Translations under genes and position numbers: made by a program
The notes under the pieces: generated by a model
Database searches by the model: none
Told to the model about the DNA's origin: nothing
What the model saw: the letters and a program-made list of their open reading frames with translations, nothing else
Assembly (NCBI RefSeq): GCF_000003815.2
Contig: NC_049994.1
Coordinates: 5,973,283-6,037,282 of the forward strand
Origin: Branchiostoma floridae
Lineage: Eukaryota; Chordata; Leptocardii; Amphioxiformes; Branchiostomatidae
Reading direction: 5' to 3'
Length of the DNA: 64,000 nucleotides
Shown: positions 11,527 to 24,600 of the stretch, piece after piece
Layout of the letters: each line of letters starts with the position of its first letter
How positions within the stretch are numbered: position 1 is the stretch's first letter

Positions 11527-13885
11527 TCAAGGCAGATAGTTATGAAAGACGTATCTTAACCTGTAATCCGAAAAGGGAGGCCTAGCTCTAAACATAGGTG
11601 GTATTTCGGGTATTTTCCTTGAAGATGTTTGGAGTGATGATAAGTAGCCTCCTTTCTTGGATATCCTTTCCATTTCTGGGATTCTTGCGAAGCCACAGGA
11701 ATTGCTGCATGGACGACACCTATCCCAGCACTGGCTCTGCACTCTGTCTACTGTAAAACTGACCTAGGTCAGAAGAAACAACATCAGACACTGGAATAAC
11801 CTCCAAGTCATGAATCATGAGGGGGGGGGGGGGTATCCACTTTAGTACTTGTTACAAATCATCATGTCTATTCTCCAAGCAGAGGTTGGGTCGCAGGGGT
11901 AGTAGTTGCCGGGATATTAACTGATAGTCTCCATTCCAATCCCTGGGAGGGGAGCTGTTTGGCCTCCATGGCAGACTCTCTGGGCCTTTTCCCGTCTTTT
12001 GTTGCCCATAATAGATCTACACTTTTGCTGGCCATTTCTTTTTGTACTGGGTAGCTTGTACGGGCCGACAGTACAAGCGAAGCTTTACAAAAAGAAATGA
12101 AAAAATCTATTATGAGCCCCCAGAAGACGAAAAAAGGCACAGAGAGTCTAGAGGCTAGCAGCTGGGCCAGCAAAAAGACCGCCCACTACTATCCCCGCGA
12201 CTCAACCTCTGCTTGGAGAATACATTATGTCCCTCCTACCGTCTGGTCCCAACAGGATATCTGTTTTCTTCAGGCTCCTCTTAAAGATGATGGAGTCACT
12301 GGTTTGGCAGTCTCGGTTCCACGGAGGACTGTGAGTGACAAAGATATAGTCCATTTAATAGTTTTGCATGCGTATTGCAATTGGGTCCAGGTGGTAGCTA
12401 TAGCACGATATGGCATGGTCACAACATAGAGGTACTGATTTCAAATCCTTGACAGGTACCGATGTTGTGCCGGCCTTGAGAAAGGCACTGAACACCCTAA
12501 TTCTTTTTCAAGTTAATGAAAGCTCCTTGTTTCTTCACACAGGTGGAAATGAGTGCCTAGCGTCGTCCAAGGCCGTCCATCGGAAAGGACGTTAAATGGA
12601 GGCCTCGTGTTTGAGGAGAGCCACTCCTCGAGTACGGTAATGAACCCACAGTACTTATCGAAAAGAGTAGGGATCATCCCGGTGTGAGTGGATCAAACAC
12701 ATCTGTCCGGATATGCAGCTTGTACTGTCCAGTACAAACCTGGTGTGTTACGCCGTGAAGTAGCGTACCGTCTTTTTATTTATCTAGTTTACCACATGTG
12801 TGGAAGGAATAACATAACAGGTGACTATCACCTTTTCAAGATTTCAACCTGGAGACCAGACTGTAAGGTTTGATCCACTCACACCGGGAAGGACACCCAC
12901 TCTTTTCGATATAATAAGTGTGGTGGGATCTTTAACGTGCTTGAGGTGTGGCTCTCCCAAACACGAAGCTAAGCCCCCATTTAACGTCCTATCCGAGAGA
13001 CAGCCCTAACCGAAGAAAGTATTCATTTTTACACCTGACTGAAGTGAGGAAAGTCCTGTAAAGTGCCTTTCTCTAGGACACAATTGCAACATTATGTCAC
13101 ATCAGTAGCTTTGAACTACAAACTGCTATGAATACAAACAGGTGGCAGTCTGCATTTGAAGTTTTGACAGCATCGTGATAAAAGCATGTCAGTATTACCC
13201 TTGACCAGAAAACCTACTAGTCATCCATTGTCAGATAGTCTTGTAAATTGTGTGCTAGCAACTGGAACTTTGCAAAGTAGTTAATCTAAAAGCAAATCAT
13301 TTGCCTTCTTGTGCACTGTTTTGTGGTGTCGGTCTAACTATATTCCATCTTTGACAAGCCTGTTGCTTCTGGATCTTTAATTTGACGTGTATCTTAGTCA
13401 TGCTAAGAGAGTATATATTCTGTAACGTTTTCTGTCTTTTCCTGTTACTGACACAAATGTTTGGAAACACAAACAAGCCACAAACGCACATTAACACAAA
13501 AACAGACATGTACAGACCCAAATCTATACATTCATAAAGGTAACAAGTGAGAACGTATACAACGAGACTGCACTTGTACTCGATAAGGAGAAAACAGCAG
13601 CATGCCCACTTGAAGCAATGTATCATAATGTTATAAGAATAGAGTTGCATGTACTTACAAGCAGTTGTACCTCAGTCTGACTGCCTAGAGTTCAAATGGA
13701 GATGTTGGCCACCTGTACCTAGGCTTCAGTCTGACCGCCTGTACTGCAGATTCTGTAGGAGGGTTCGTTGTTGACCAGATTTCTTCTGTCGGAGCGACAC
13801 TAGGCTTCTGTGTCGGGGCTGCCTCCGCTTGCGAGATGACGATCAGGAAAAGGACCAGGCCCTTCATCACGACTTTGGTGTTCAT
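11527..13885 (-). CDS. Two-exon secreted peptide precursor with C-x3-C-x2-C-x3-C
   Basis: Exon 1 is 13885-13719: ATG, then a clear signal peptide (MNTKVVMKGLVLFLIVISQA, cleavage likely after AEA), then a Thr/Pro-rich stretch. It ends at donor CCTAG-GTACAG in phase 2. Exon 2 is 11743-11527: acceptor GTAGACAG restores the frame through an Arg codon and ends at TGA. The product is about 127 aa. After the signal peptide come a Pro/Thr-rich spacer, a compact cysteine block (CWDRCRPCSNSC), a basic Lys-Lys site, and an Arg/Phe/Tyr-rich tail ending HNYLP. I do not recognise the family. A prohormone or secreted cysteine peptide is possible. A tandem acceptor seven bases upstream (TTTTACAG) would break the frame. 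The intron holds a large MITE and SINE pieces. Confidence 0.55.
11871..12220. mobile_element. Large palindromic MITE (TTCTCCAAGCAGAGGTT)
   Basis: The termini TTCTCCAAGCAGAGGTT (11871) and AACCTCTGCTTGGAGAA (ending 12220) are inverted. The inner arms carry the AGACTCTCTGGGCC and CCCATAATAGATCTA blocks shared with the smaller foldback at 1606-1759. It sits in the intron of the secreted-peptide gene. A poly-G run lies just left, at 11821-11833. Confidence 0.8.
12545..13010. repeat. Two SINE-tail fragments in inverted orientation
   Basis: A segment near 12545-12695 (AAAGGACGTTAAATGGAGG ... GTGTGAGTGGATCAAAC) recurs as its reverse complement at 12868-13010. The 13010-13085 stretch continues the SINE (GTGAGGAAAGTC.TGTAAAGTGCC). 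It can form a large stem-loop in the intron of the secreted-peptide gene. Confidence 0.7.
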
Positions 13886-13945
13886 TGCTGTAGTCAATGG
13901 TCACGGTATGGGCCTGTATAGAAACAAGGGGGATGTTGGCTTCCC

Positions 13946-14611
13946 TTGCAGACCCAACGTAGACATTTTTTCAAGCTACGTGGTTTTGCTTGGGGGGGGG
14001 GGGGTCTTTTAAGTCGGACCATCGGGCGCCGCAAGCCCGAGATGCCTAGGGGGGTCCCGGAATTTTTTAATCTCGACCCTCTGAAACGCTATTTCCTACA
14101 TTTTGACGGGCCAAATTTGCAGGCAAAGTTTAATGGAATTTCTATCAAAATACACAAGGCTTTCGGCGTAAGTATTTGAGGGTGAAATACCCCCCCCCCC
14201 CCCGACATACTTTCATCATGTCTGACACCAAAGATGCGAGGCGTCGCAATTGAGGTCCCGGGGAAATTTTGAAATCTGAACCCACTGAAACGCTATTTCC
14301 TGCACTTTCTCGGGCAAAGTTTGCTAATAGACTCGCTTAGATTGAATGAAATGTCTATTAGTGAAAAACGCAAATCAGTCACGCCTTTNNNNNNNNNNNN
14401 NNNNNNNNNNNNNNNNNNNNNNNNNNNNNNNNNNNNNNNNNNNNNNNNNNNNNNNNNNNNNNNNNNNNNNNNNNNNNNNNNNNNNNNNNNNNNNNNNNNN
14501 NNNNNNNNNNNNNNNNNNNNNNNNNNNNNNNNNNNNNNNNNNNNNNNNNNNNNNNNNNNNNNNNNNNNNNNNNNNNNNNNNNNNNNNNNNNNNNNNNNNN
14601 NNNNNNNNNNN
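13946..14611. repeat. Diverged tandem repeat next to an assembly gap
   Basis: Two units share CCACTGAAACGCTATTTCCT-like text (about 14080 and 14283), followed by similar GGGCAAAGTTTGC blocks. Poly-G (13993-14004) and poly-C (14189-14202) runs lie between them. Bases 14389-14611 are N. Open frames running across the N are meaningless. Confidence 0.6.
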
Positions 14612-15860
14612 TAACTAGAAAACTTTCGACACAGAAAAGGCTCGCCACATAGACAGAGGGCCAGCCACTCCGACAAGAAAGCTGGTAGTACTACCGAACC
14701 ACCGAAGACGGTCTTTTATTTCAACGAATGTGTCTGGCCGCTTGAGCATTTCACCTCCTCTAGCCTTACGATAACAGTAGCGCCTTGTAGACGGGCGTTA
14801 ATCATAAAACGGAATAAAAGAAGAATAACAAGGAGTTGAACATTTTGGAAACGCTGACAGTCAGCCAATTTTCAAACCTCTTATCATGTGGTATTTGTTA
14901 CACTCTAGCACCTGTGGTACTGTACTTTATATATCTTGAGTTAGATACGGGAATTCCAACTGCCAATTAAAAATCGGAGTGCAATATTGATAACCTGGCT
15001 GTGCAAGTCCTTGAAACGCCAGAATAGGTGTCTCGGCCCTATTCTTGGTTTGGCGCTGAAGAAAATGTGGTTGCTTTTCTTGGAAACTATCAAGGGCAAA
15101 GCCAAATGTTATTGGACAATTAAGACGCCCTAGGAACAACGGAAAGGAAAGGAAAGAAAAGAAACACTACCTTTTAAATAGGCTCTTGGAAGGTTTCCTT
15201 CTAGAAACGTGACCTATGCGGAGTCGGTTTTTCACCCAGTTTAACATTGTTTACTATAATGGTAAAGGTTCGGCACGCAACCTTGCCTTCACAATGTTCA
15301 AATTCAAGATAACAAGATAACAGTTAACTAATTAGTTCTCGTGGTCCTCGTGTTCTCTCTTTCACGTGCAGACAGAGGTCGTATTTATCAGAGAATGTCT
15401 CTGTTCTACGTGTACAGACGGCAAGGGCTCAGTACGTGAAAAGTGTATCTCACTGCGCCAAATTGAGCTAAATTGCGCCAGGCATTCGCGAATCGGTGCA
15501 AAACGTCGTCCTAAAATCGCGATTTCCTACCGCAATTTGGCGCACCATATTGAGATAGTCACTTAACATAAGCTGATCACATCACGCTCTGCTATCCTCC
15601 CTCTCACATTTATTATGATAAAACATCGATGCGACTTACTGGTCATCTCTGTTATCACTGGTCAGGATAGCCTGGGTGCCGGACCGCCGTGCTATCAAAT
15701 GTAGAAATTCTTTTCACTACAGTCACTGTCTCTAATGTCCCGAAAGTAGCAATAGACAACCTACATTTATTGTGTAAGTCACAATTCTTCTAAATGTTGG
15801 TCTTGTCAAGTTTAGTCTGTATTTATATTGTCATTTAAGAACACAGAATGAATGGATGAA

Positions 15861-15901
15861 CCAAGGAGGTTAAAGAAAGAGTCTTTCTTTAACCTCCTTG
15901 G
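15861..15901. repeat. Perfect 20-bp-arm hairpin flanked by an 8-bp repeat
   Basis: CCAAGGAGGTTAAAGAAAGA is followed, after one base, by its exact complement. GATGAACC occurs on both sides (15855-15862 and 15901-15908), overlapping the arm ends. It may be a very short foldback element. Confidence 0.8.
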
Positions 15902-16403
15902 ATGAACCCTATCGCACGACATTTGTACACGGTACAATGTAAGGCAACAGCAATGAATCAATTTATACAATGACACTCGTCTAAAGTCTATGACTACAGG
16001 AATGGCGTATTGACATAGTGTAATATACAAGTTCAACGTTTCGGTCTGATACTGTACAATACATTCTCTCTTTTTTAGAGCACTACATATTTGTTGGCCT
16101 AAAGGCTTTCATGTAGTCTGGACATGACATAAGTAGATTGAAAATACATGACATTCTGCTTGCCTTTGGTAAGGGTCTACTAGACTTACATGTGATCATA
16201 TTCATTAATTTTTGTCTACCTACATTATATTTGGGGCATGTCATTAGAAAATGATATTTATCTTCAACGATATCTTGACGTGAAGGACGTTGCCTCTGGT
16301 TGGCGGATATATTATGCTACCGACCTTTTTCTATTTTCTAGTAGTGTGAACTGATTCTTAATTTGGTTATGTTAACTATCAAAGCTTGACCTTAACTTTC
16401 ATA

Positions 16404-16600
16404 TAGTAAGTTTTTTAGGCACAACCAGGGAGTGCGTACTTCCAACGTTTCAATACCTACCAGACACCATCATCAGGGTAGAATGACTGGAAACTACTTC
16501 TCACTGCTACTTATAGCCGATGTAGGTGGCGCTGCAGCAGCAAGAATGCCGTCCCAAACGTGGCTCAGCTTGTATACCCCCTCGTCTCTGTTCCTGACCT
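16404..16600. mobile_element. MITE copy abutting the kinase stop codon
   Basis: Starts TTAGGCACAACCAGGGAGTG and carries the same CATCATCAGGGT and GCCGATGTAGGTGGCGCTGC blocks as 4187-4433. Its right boundary is only a few bases from the TAA at 16607-16609, so most of the 3' UTR of the GTPase-kinase gene would be MITE sequence. Confidence 0.7.
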
Positions 16601-16606
16601 TAACTG

Positions 16607-18718
16607 TTAAAGTGTAGATTGTTTGTCAATTTTGAAGTGCAAGTTGGAGGAATAGGCATCGTTACACAGAAGGACATTCAGACATCGCTCCGCTGGGGGG
16701 CGTTTCTCAGGCTCACCGTCCCAACACTGCTGCATGAGTTCCCGCCAAAAGTAGATGGGTACAGCACCTGTGGGAAACGACGGTCTCGTACCAGCTGCTA
16801 CCTCCTTGATGAACTCCAGTGGCTGCGGTGCCCCTTTGAAGATGACGTCACCATACCACAACTCCCACAGCATCAGCCCGAAGCTGAAAATGTCAGCCTT
16901 CCTGGTGTACTTGCGACGACTGCCAGAGTACACCTGACGGTGTGAAATCAAACAATATATGTCATTATCAGGGTCATCTCTGAAAAATGTAAAACAACAA
17001 AGTGGCACTCAAAGTAAATAGAAACAAAGAACAACAAAAAACGTTTGCATAACCCAAAAGACAGTTTCGGGTTTACATTAATCATCCGGTTAAAATGGCC
17101 TTATTGTTTGTACACCAACAGCACTAACAAGAAATGTAAATCTGAATTAGGGAGAAAATCTTACATTTGCATTATCACAAATTCCATGTAATAAAAATAT
17201 CAATTTGACTCTAACGTCATCAAATTACTTGGACAATTCCTCAGTTTGACTTGCTCTATCTCGTTGATAAGTGATAAATATCGTTAACTACTTTGTACGA
17301 AAGACCCATCGAATTTACGGTCGACAATCTTCATGCGGGAAATTTATGTTATTTAAAGATGTTGGAGTAAAACCAAGGATGAGGCTGCGACTAGAATGTG
17401 TTTTGTCTGTATACATGTACTTGTCAGTTAATCGTCTTCGGTACGGTATATATGTACTTGAAAGTAAATTCACTGGATTGATCGAAGAATAAAGCTCACC
17501 CACCTCGGGGGCGGCGTACAATAGTGTCCCACATTGCGTCCCTGTTACTTCGTCTTCCACTTTCGAAAGACCAACATCACCTAACTTCACGATATCACCT
17601 TCCGACACCTAGAGAAACAGAAATAAAAAGTCATCCTTAACTCAACCTCAATCCTTAAGATACATTTTCAAGGGGTCTACCGAAAGTGCGAAAAGGAACG
17701 AAAAGGAACGAAAAGGAACGAAAAGGAACGAAAAGGAACGAAAAGGAACGAAAAGGAACGAAAAGGAAAGTACCGAAAGTGCTTCGCTCGCGCTTTCGGT
17801 GCTTTCCTTTTCGTTCCTTTTCGCGCTTTCGGTACTTTCCTTTCCGTTCCTTTTCGCTCCTTTTCGTTCCTTTTCGCTCCTTTTCGTTCCTTTTCGCTCC
17901 TTTTCCTTCCTTTTCGCACTTTCGGTACACCGTTTTCAAGTAGCTATAGCGGTAGTGCAATGGGATTTTGTTACGGCTCACGTTTTGGCCAAGCACACTG
18001 GGTCACGATAAGAGTGTTAACCGGTTCGGTACCAGGTCGTTTCGCCACAATGTCACTTCCCCAACACCATTTCGGCACAAGGTAAGTCGTTTCGCAACAA
18101 AGCACAATTCATTTCGCCACATTTGAATCTTATTTCTCTAGATGGCCTAATAGCATTATAAATCGTATTCCTAACATCACTTAGAAAATATGTCATGATT
18201 TCATTCGCTGACATCCATGAATGCGCAAGTGATGTTAAGAATACGATTTGTTTCACAATTGTGTTTTGTTGCGAAACGACTTGTGCCTTGTTGCGAAACG
18301 ACTTACCTTGTAACGAAATGGCGTTGGCGAACTGACACTGTGGCGAAACGACCTGTAAATGTTGGTTCTTTTACGTGCAGAAGTTTCACGCCATAAGCTC
18401 CCCACACACGTAATTATTGACTTTATGTCCCCATCCGAAAAGGACCATGCGACTCTTTTCCAGTCGTGCCCAGACCCGGACAAGAACCTGAGGCACTACC
18501 GCCAGAGTTGAGACGAATAGTGCGCCAACGTCTACACTAGGCAAGCAGAAACGACAACAGAGAAAAATTATTAAACAAAGGGACCATTTACCAAAATGTT
18601 TTCCATTTTAAGGTCTCTATGTAGATAGCCCTTCCTGTGTATGTACTTCATTCCTTCTGCAAGTTGGATGGCGATGCCTGTGACGTGTTTCATTGCTGCA
18701 CCTTGCTTTGTAGAATAC
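16607..18718 (-). CDS. DSTYK-like: Kinase C-lobe exons
   Basis: Exon 18718-18592 has the catalytic loop YLHRDLKMENIL. Exon 17608-17504 has the Mg-binding DVG (DFG variant) and ends at AAPE. Exon 16933-16607 has the helix-F motif DIFSFGLMLWEL and CWDGEPEKRPPAERC, then a short tail ending DKQSTL. Catalytic Lys, Asp, Asn and the DxG Asp are all present, so it should be an active kinase. DSTYK likewise has DLG rather than DFG. Confidence 0.88.
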
Positions 18719-21638
18719 CTGCAAGTTGGTAATTCATACCCAATTAGCACACAGAACATGCAATTCTACCATCAAAATCACGGAACCTGCACATTATAGA
18801 AAAAGTGGGAAGGCTCACCGGTCTCCTACTTCATCTGAAGTTGTCAAACCCAATAGAAGTAATTATATGTTGGTGTAGCCTGGGTACCATCCTCCTAAGC
18901 AAAAACTGGCTCCATCTTTTTGCTTACTAAACCACGGTTACTACTGAGGATGGTACCCAGGCGTTGATGTAGCATAGAATCATTTTATAACGTTCAGATG
19001 TATTTAATACTCTATTCTTTTCATGCCTAAAGTTATCGAACCTAACAGAAGTAGTTGAGGTAGTTATATGTTAATGTAGCCGGGATACCATCCTTGGCTC
19101 AACCTTTTTCTTGCATAACCACGATTGCTACGTCGATATGTAGCATAGAAATTTTTTTCTAACGTTTTTGTATTCAGTACTCCATTCTTTTCATGCAATG
19201 TTCTTGTTATAATATTCTGTGAATACTTAAATTTATTCTTTTTTCAATAGTTAAAATCCGTACACATTGCTGTAGGCTTAGCATCTCATAGGACTTTGGT
19301 TTGTGATTCACGGCCAGTAGTATTACATTCTCCGCAAGGAGGCGGGGGAGGGGGCAGATGATTTACGCAAGCCTGGTCTAGTCTCGTGTTCTCTCGCGTG
19401 ATCGAGACTAGGCCATTCTCCGTGACCAAAATGTGCTGTCAGACATCGAAAATTTGGAGATAAGTATACCTTTAAAATAGTCACTGATAAAATTAATAGT
19501 AACCATTACCTTTCAAGTTTCCCTGGGATTTTCGCAGAATTTTTCTGTACGTAGTGCCTCAGGTTCCCCGTACAGAGTTCTGTTACCAGGACATACCGAC
19601 TGTCACCATCGGGATTCGTCAGAAGAAAACTTCCAATCAACTTCAGAACGTTCGGATGATCAAGCGATCTGTGTATAGTAAGAAAACACAGCTTATCAAG
19701 ATATTTTAAAAAATTAATAAATACATTTTTAATCATGTATAAGGTCAAGAATGTACTAATGGCGTCGGGCGGCGTAACTGCAGGGTATTTCATTTATCCT
19801 AGAACCCAGAGGTCCTGGGTTCGAATCCTGCAATGCCACCGATTTTGTGCCCTTGAGGAAGGCAATTTTCACGACATTCCTCACTTCACATGTAAAAATG
19901 GGTACCTGACTTTGGTTGGGGAGGTAAACGTGGTGGGAGGAGAGGGTTTGGCTTAGCCTTCCAATAACCCACAAACACATACTAAGAGACCTTAAGATGG
20001 CATCTCACTGCACTTGCGTCAAGATTGCGTCACTGCGGGGTTCGTTCACTGCGTCACTGCTTTGTTATTTTCTCCAATGTTTTATAGTTTAGATATTGCG
20101 CAATACGTAAAACTATGACTTCATTCATTCGTCCCATAGCCTTAATCAGTCGTAGGGGCAGCACAACATGTTGTGCTGTATCAATAGGCATGTTAGTCCC
20201 CTGGCGGCGCCTATCTCCTCTCCGACTATGAATTAGAAGACGACAAAATACACAAAAAGTCAGAAAATCCGTTCTTTATCTCTTAAATTCGTTGAGTATC
20301 TCCCCGCAGTGACGCAACCTTGACGCAAGTGCAGTGAGACACCGCCTTTCCAACGATACGAAGTTTAATACACCGGAAGATAACATGTTGTTGCGAGGTT
20401 AACTAACGTGTTAACGAAGTTGGAGGACAAAGTGTGGCAGAAACATCAGCAAGTTGATGGTGGCCACCTAAACACTAAGAAGAAGACAATGACGGCCCCC
20501 CTCAACGAAGACTGACATGCGGCAAGTATGAGTGAGTGAGTGGGTAACTAACTATATTATGATTAAGTGAAAGTATGTTTTTCGACGCACCTCAGTACTT
20601 TCCCCTCTCTGACCACATCTGAGACGTTATTCTCTGAGAGGGGGTTCCGGATTACCTTCAGAGCGACAGGAACGACACCACTTTCCCTTCTAAGTCTGGC
20701 TCTGAAGATGTCTGCAAAACTGTAAAAATACATTTTTAGTAATGACCCTCGTCAAATAAGCAGGGACATTGATGCAATGGTTCGTAAACAGTTGATATAA
20801 TTAATATAGCTTGATAATAACTTTATTGCAAGATCATGCCCGTGGGCTAATTGCAAAGTAAGACAGTGGTATACATGTACAGAACATGGATATGTCATCT
20901 ATCTTAAATCTATGTCTATTTAAACTATCTGAGGGGGTTGATTTCTTTTCTGTTTGCAATGGGAGATGAACTGTCCAACGTTTTCATATATAAACGGGTG
21001 GGACGAATTAAGCATGAAGATTGTTTTTTGTTGGTCGTTTAGGTGTGAAAAGCTTGGGAAAATTTTGTAGATTTCTAGGAATAATTTCCTTCTTTCGGGT
21101 TAGTATTGTGAACATTTAAAAAAAAAAGGCAAAATGTAGTTCATCTTCCACCGCATTTCCTGTAAAATATTTACAAGTTTGGTAAGTAAGAGCCAAGGCT
21201 AGTCTATAAGAATTCTATGCAGATTCCCTGGCTGATAGGATCCGGAAGACAGTATATATATGGACCAAGACATGGCGGCTAGTTATTGTTTTGGCCCATA
21301 CATACTGTCTTTCCATCGGTGGTTCTGCTTGAAGATTGAGAAATTACGCTGTCATGTCATGTTAAAGGCAGAATGAAAACAGTACGGGTACATGCCAAAG
21401 TGCAAAAAATAACTTTAACAAAGACCTGCCAGTCCCAATAGGCATGGACCTGTCCCAATCCTCGATGTCGTCAGGAACGATGTCGCGCGTCTCCAGGTGA
21501 TGGACATGAAATAGTTGCAGCTTACTGTTGGAAGAAGAACGAAAAGTGTATTATTTCCCCCCCATCTCGAAAGACAATGGCAAACAGGGTCGTTTAGGCG
21601 ACCCGTCTGCCTGGCCTGCACGTGACTTTTTAAGGCGA

Positions 21639-21693
<55 letters not shown>

Positions 21694-24600
21694 ACTTCCT
21701 TCTCCACCCTCTCGTCTACTGGCGCACTAAGTCTCACAGGGACAGAACGGTATGCCACGTGTAAGACGGACATTGTGCCTTTCCCAAGGGCACAAGATTG
21801 GTGATACGGCAGGATTCGAACTCTGGACCTCTTGGGCATGAGCCCAACGCGCTGCCGATTGCGCCATGCGATCGCACTGAAAAGTGCATTAAAGGTATAT
21901 GTACTAAAGTTTATCTCACTGAAGCATGTGAGTGATACTGCGTCTGAACCGTCTTCCTCAGAGTCGGACCCAGGCACTTACATGTATACGAAATGGCAAT
22001 GTAGGCCAATGAACAAAAATCATTAAGTTACTGACCGGAATCACCTCACCTGATCAACGTCTGACACTCATTGGCTACCGGTTGAACTTCACGGATGATA
22101 GCACTGTTGGACCGTACTTCATGTGAAAGGTCCTCCAGCAACTTTTCATTAGCTTCCATGGTGGACACAAGTTCGTTCTGGAAGAAAGTCACAATGTCGC
22201 CTTAGTAGAATCTTAACAGAGATATAACTATATTCTATAATCTATAACTGAACTATCTGTAGAGGGATGTCACTGTGGCTCAACTGGTAGCAGCTCCACA
22301 GTTGAGCTCCTGGTTCCAGTTAATTGGTTAGGGCTAGCAACCCCGGAATACACCCTAGCTGTTACTGAAACAGCAAGGAAGCTTACTGCCCTATTTGAAA
22401 CTAGGCACTACAAGGGCTCAACAAACAAACAAACGAACGAACGAATGAAATCATCTGCAACACTATCGAACCTGGTGTGTCCATTAACGATGGCCGAAAA
22501 AAGTTGATTAATAGAATTTTCTCAAGAAACAACTTTGACTGAAATGTTTGGTAATTTTCTTAATGACAATTTTTTAAATGGCTGTTCCTGCTTTACCAAT
22601 ATGTCTAGCGTTTGAAGGTTTCCAAAATCATTAGCTTAGTGTTGAAATAAAATTTTAGCGGTTGGAAAGGTAAGGCAGGTATTCAATGACAGAGTACTAC
22701 CTTAAGACGCTCCATGTGTCTTTTGAGATTCTTGAGCTCTTCGGACAAAAACTCCCGAACTGAATCCTTGGTGAGCGTCTTCAGATACTCCCTCGCATAC
22801 TCAGACATGTAGATAACAGGGTCGGCACTAAGGGAAAGAAAACAGTTCATTTACCCCCGTAAATCGTTTCATCGTGTCGGTAGATTCCTGGTACATTCAG
22901 TCGGCTCTACGCACCACGTGCAGGAGGACGAATGAGTGAGTGAGGTTGGTAGATCAATTGAACAAAGTCTTTATCGTTCGACAAAATTCCATTAGTTCTT
23001 CAGTAAACGTTTCGACGACCATCTGTCGCCTTCATCAGTACAAAATGAAACAAATACAATCGGTGCTATATGAACAAGACAGAGTCAGTGCAATCCGAAC
23101 ATTACAATGTCATGTAATTACAATAGGTAAAGTTCGGATTGCATTGACTCTGATTAGTTCATATAGCACCGATAGTGTTTGTTTCATTTTGTACTGATGA
23201 AGGCGACAGATGGTCGTTGAAACGTTTACTGAAGAATTAAAGGAAGGTTGTGTAACGAAAAAGACTTTGTTCAGTTTCTTTACCCGTTTAAGGAAATTAA
23301 GACCTGGTGGCTGATGAACGCAACGAAAGAAAAGGAAATGAAGAATTTTGACAGTCAACAATGAAACACAAATCACTTCACTGTATAATAGCAACTTTTG
23401 GCGCAACAGTATTCACTGTATTCTACTCACTTGAACCGACGGACGAGTCGCCTCTGCTCTATACTGGTCTGGGCAGCGATGAGACCCATTACTGGTAAAG
23501 AGATCACAGCTGGAAAATGTAAAAAATGCGTAAAAACATTGCACCAAAAGGTCTTCGTTTTCCTAAAAAATGTACCCTGTATTGCTAGGAAGCGTGTTAG
23601 CTTTGCAGGTAGGTTTATAATATGCTGTCACATCACGTTTTTTTGCAGGAATCTACGTGATTGCCTTGTCACGCTGTTTTTTCTCTATTCATATTTCAGC
23701 CATACATAGTATGGTGAAATATATTGTATTCGTAATGTTTCTTTCTTTCTTTCTCCTGTCAAATCTTCAAAGTGATTCATCTCCGCCGTTCCTGGACCGA
23801 ATGACCTGAAATTTGGCACAAGGGTAAAATGGACCAATACCTTGATGCCTTTTTCTCAGTTTTTTCATATCTGCCTCTAAAATGATTTTATTGAGTTTTT
23901 TTGGTCAATTTTAGACCAAAACTGTATATTTTGGCCCCTGTACCCTGGTATTACAACCAAATGAGCTGAAATTTGACAGAGATGTGCCTTGATAATGCCC
24001 CCATATAAATTCGATAACACTTTTGGTGTACAGTACAACAAAATGCTTATTTTTGCGATTTTTTTTACCAATTTTTGACCAAAAAAGGACACTTTTGGCC
24101 CCTGTACCCTGGTATTACAACCAAATGAGCTGAAATTTGACAGAGATGTGCCTTGATAATGTCCCCATATAAATTCAATAACACTTTTGGTGTACAGTAC
24201 AACAAAATGCTTATTTTTGCAATTTTTTGACCAATTTTTGACCAAAAAAGGACACTTTTGGCTCCTGTACCTTGGTATTGCAACCAAATGAGCTGAAATT
24301 TGACAGAAATGTGCCTTGATAATGCCCCCATATAAATTCGATAACACTTTTGGTGTACAGTACAACAAAATGCTTATTTTTGCGATTTTTTTTACCAATT
24401 TTTGACCAAAAAAGGACACTTTTGGCCCCTGTACCCTGGTATTACAACCAAATGAGCTGAAATTTGACACAGATGTGCCTTGATAATCCCTTCATATAAA
24501 TTCAATAACAATTTTGGTGTACAGTGCAACAAAAGGCTTATTTTTGCGATTTTTGGCCAATTTTTGACCAAAAAAGGACACTTTTGGCTCCTGTACCCTG

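Noticed and set aside
14293-14676. Frames spanning the N block
   Set aside because: Most codons are unknown bases.
17655-17996. Basic KRNEKERKG frames on both strands
   Set aside because: Both come from the decamer palindrome.
21800-21880. tRNA-Met gene on the minus strand
   Set aside because: The anticodon and D arms fit, but the acceptor and T stems are broken and a SINE body follows. It is a SINE head.
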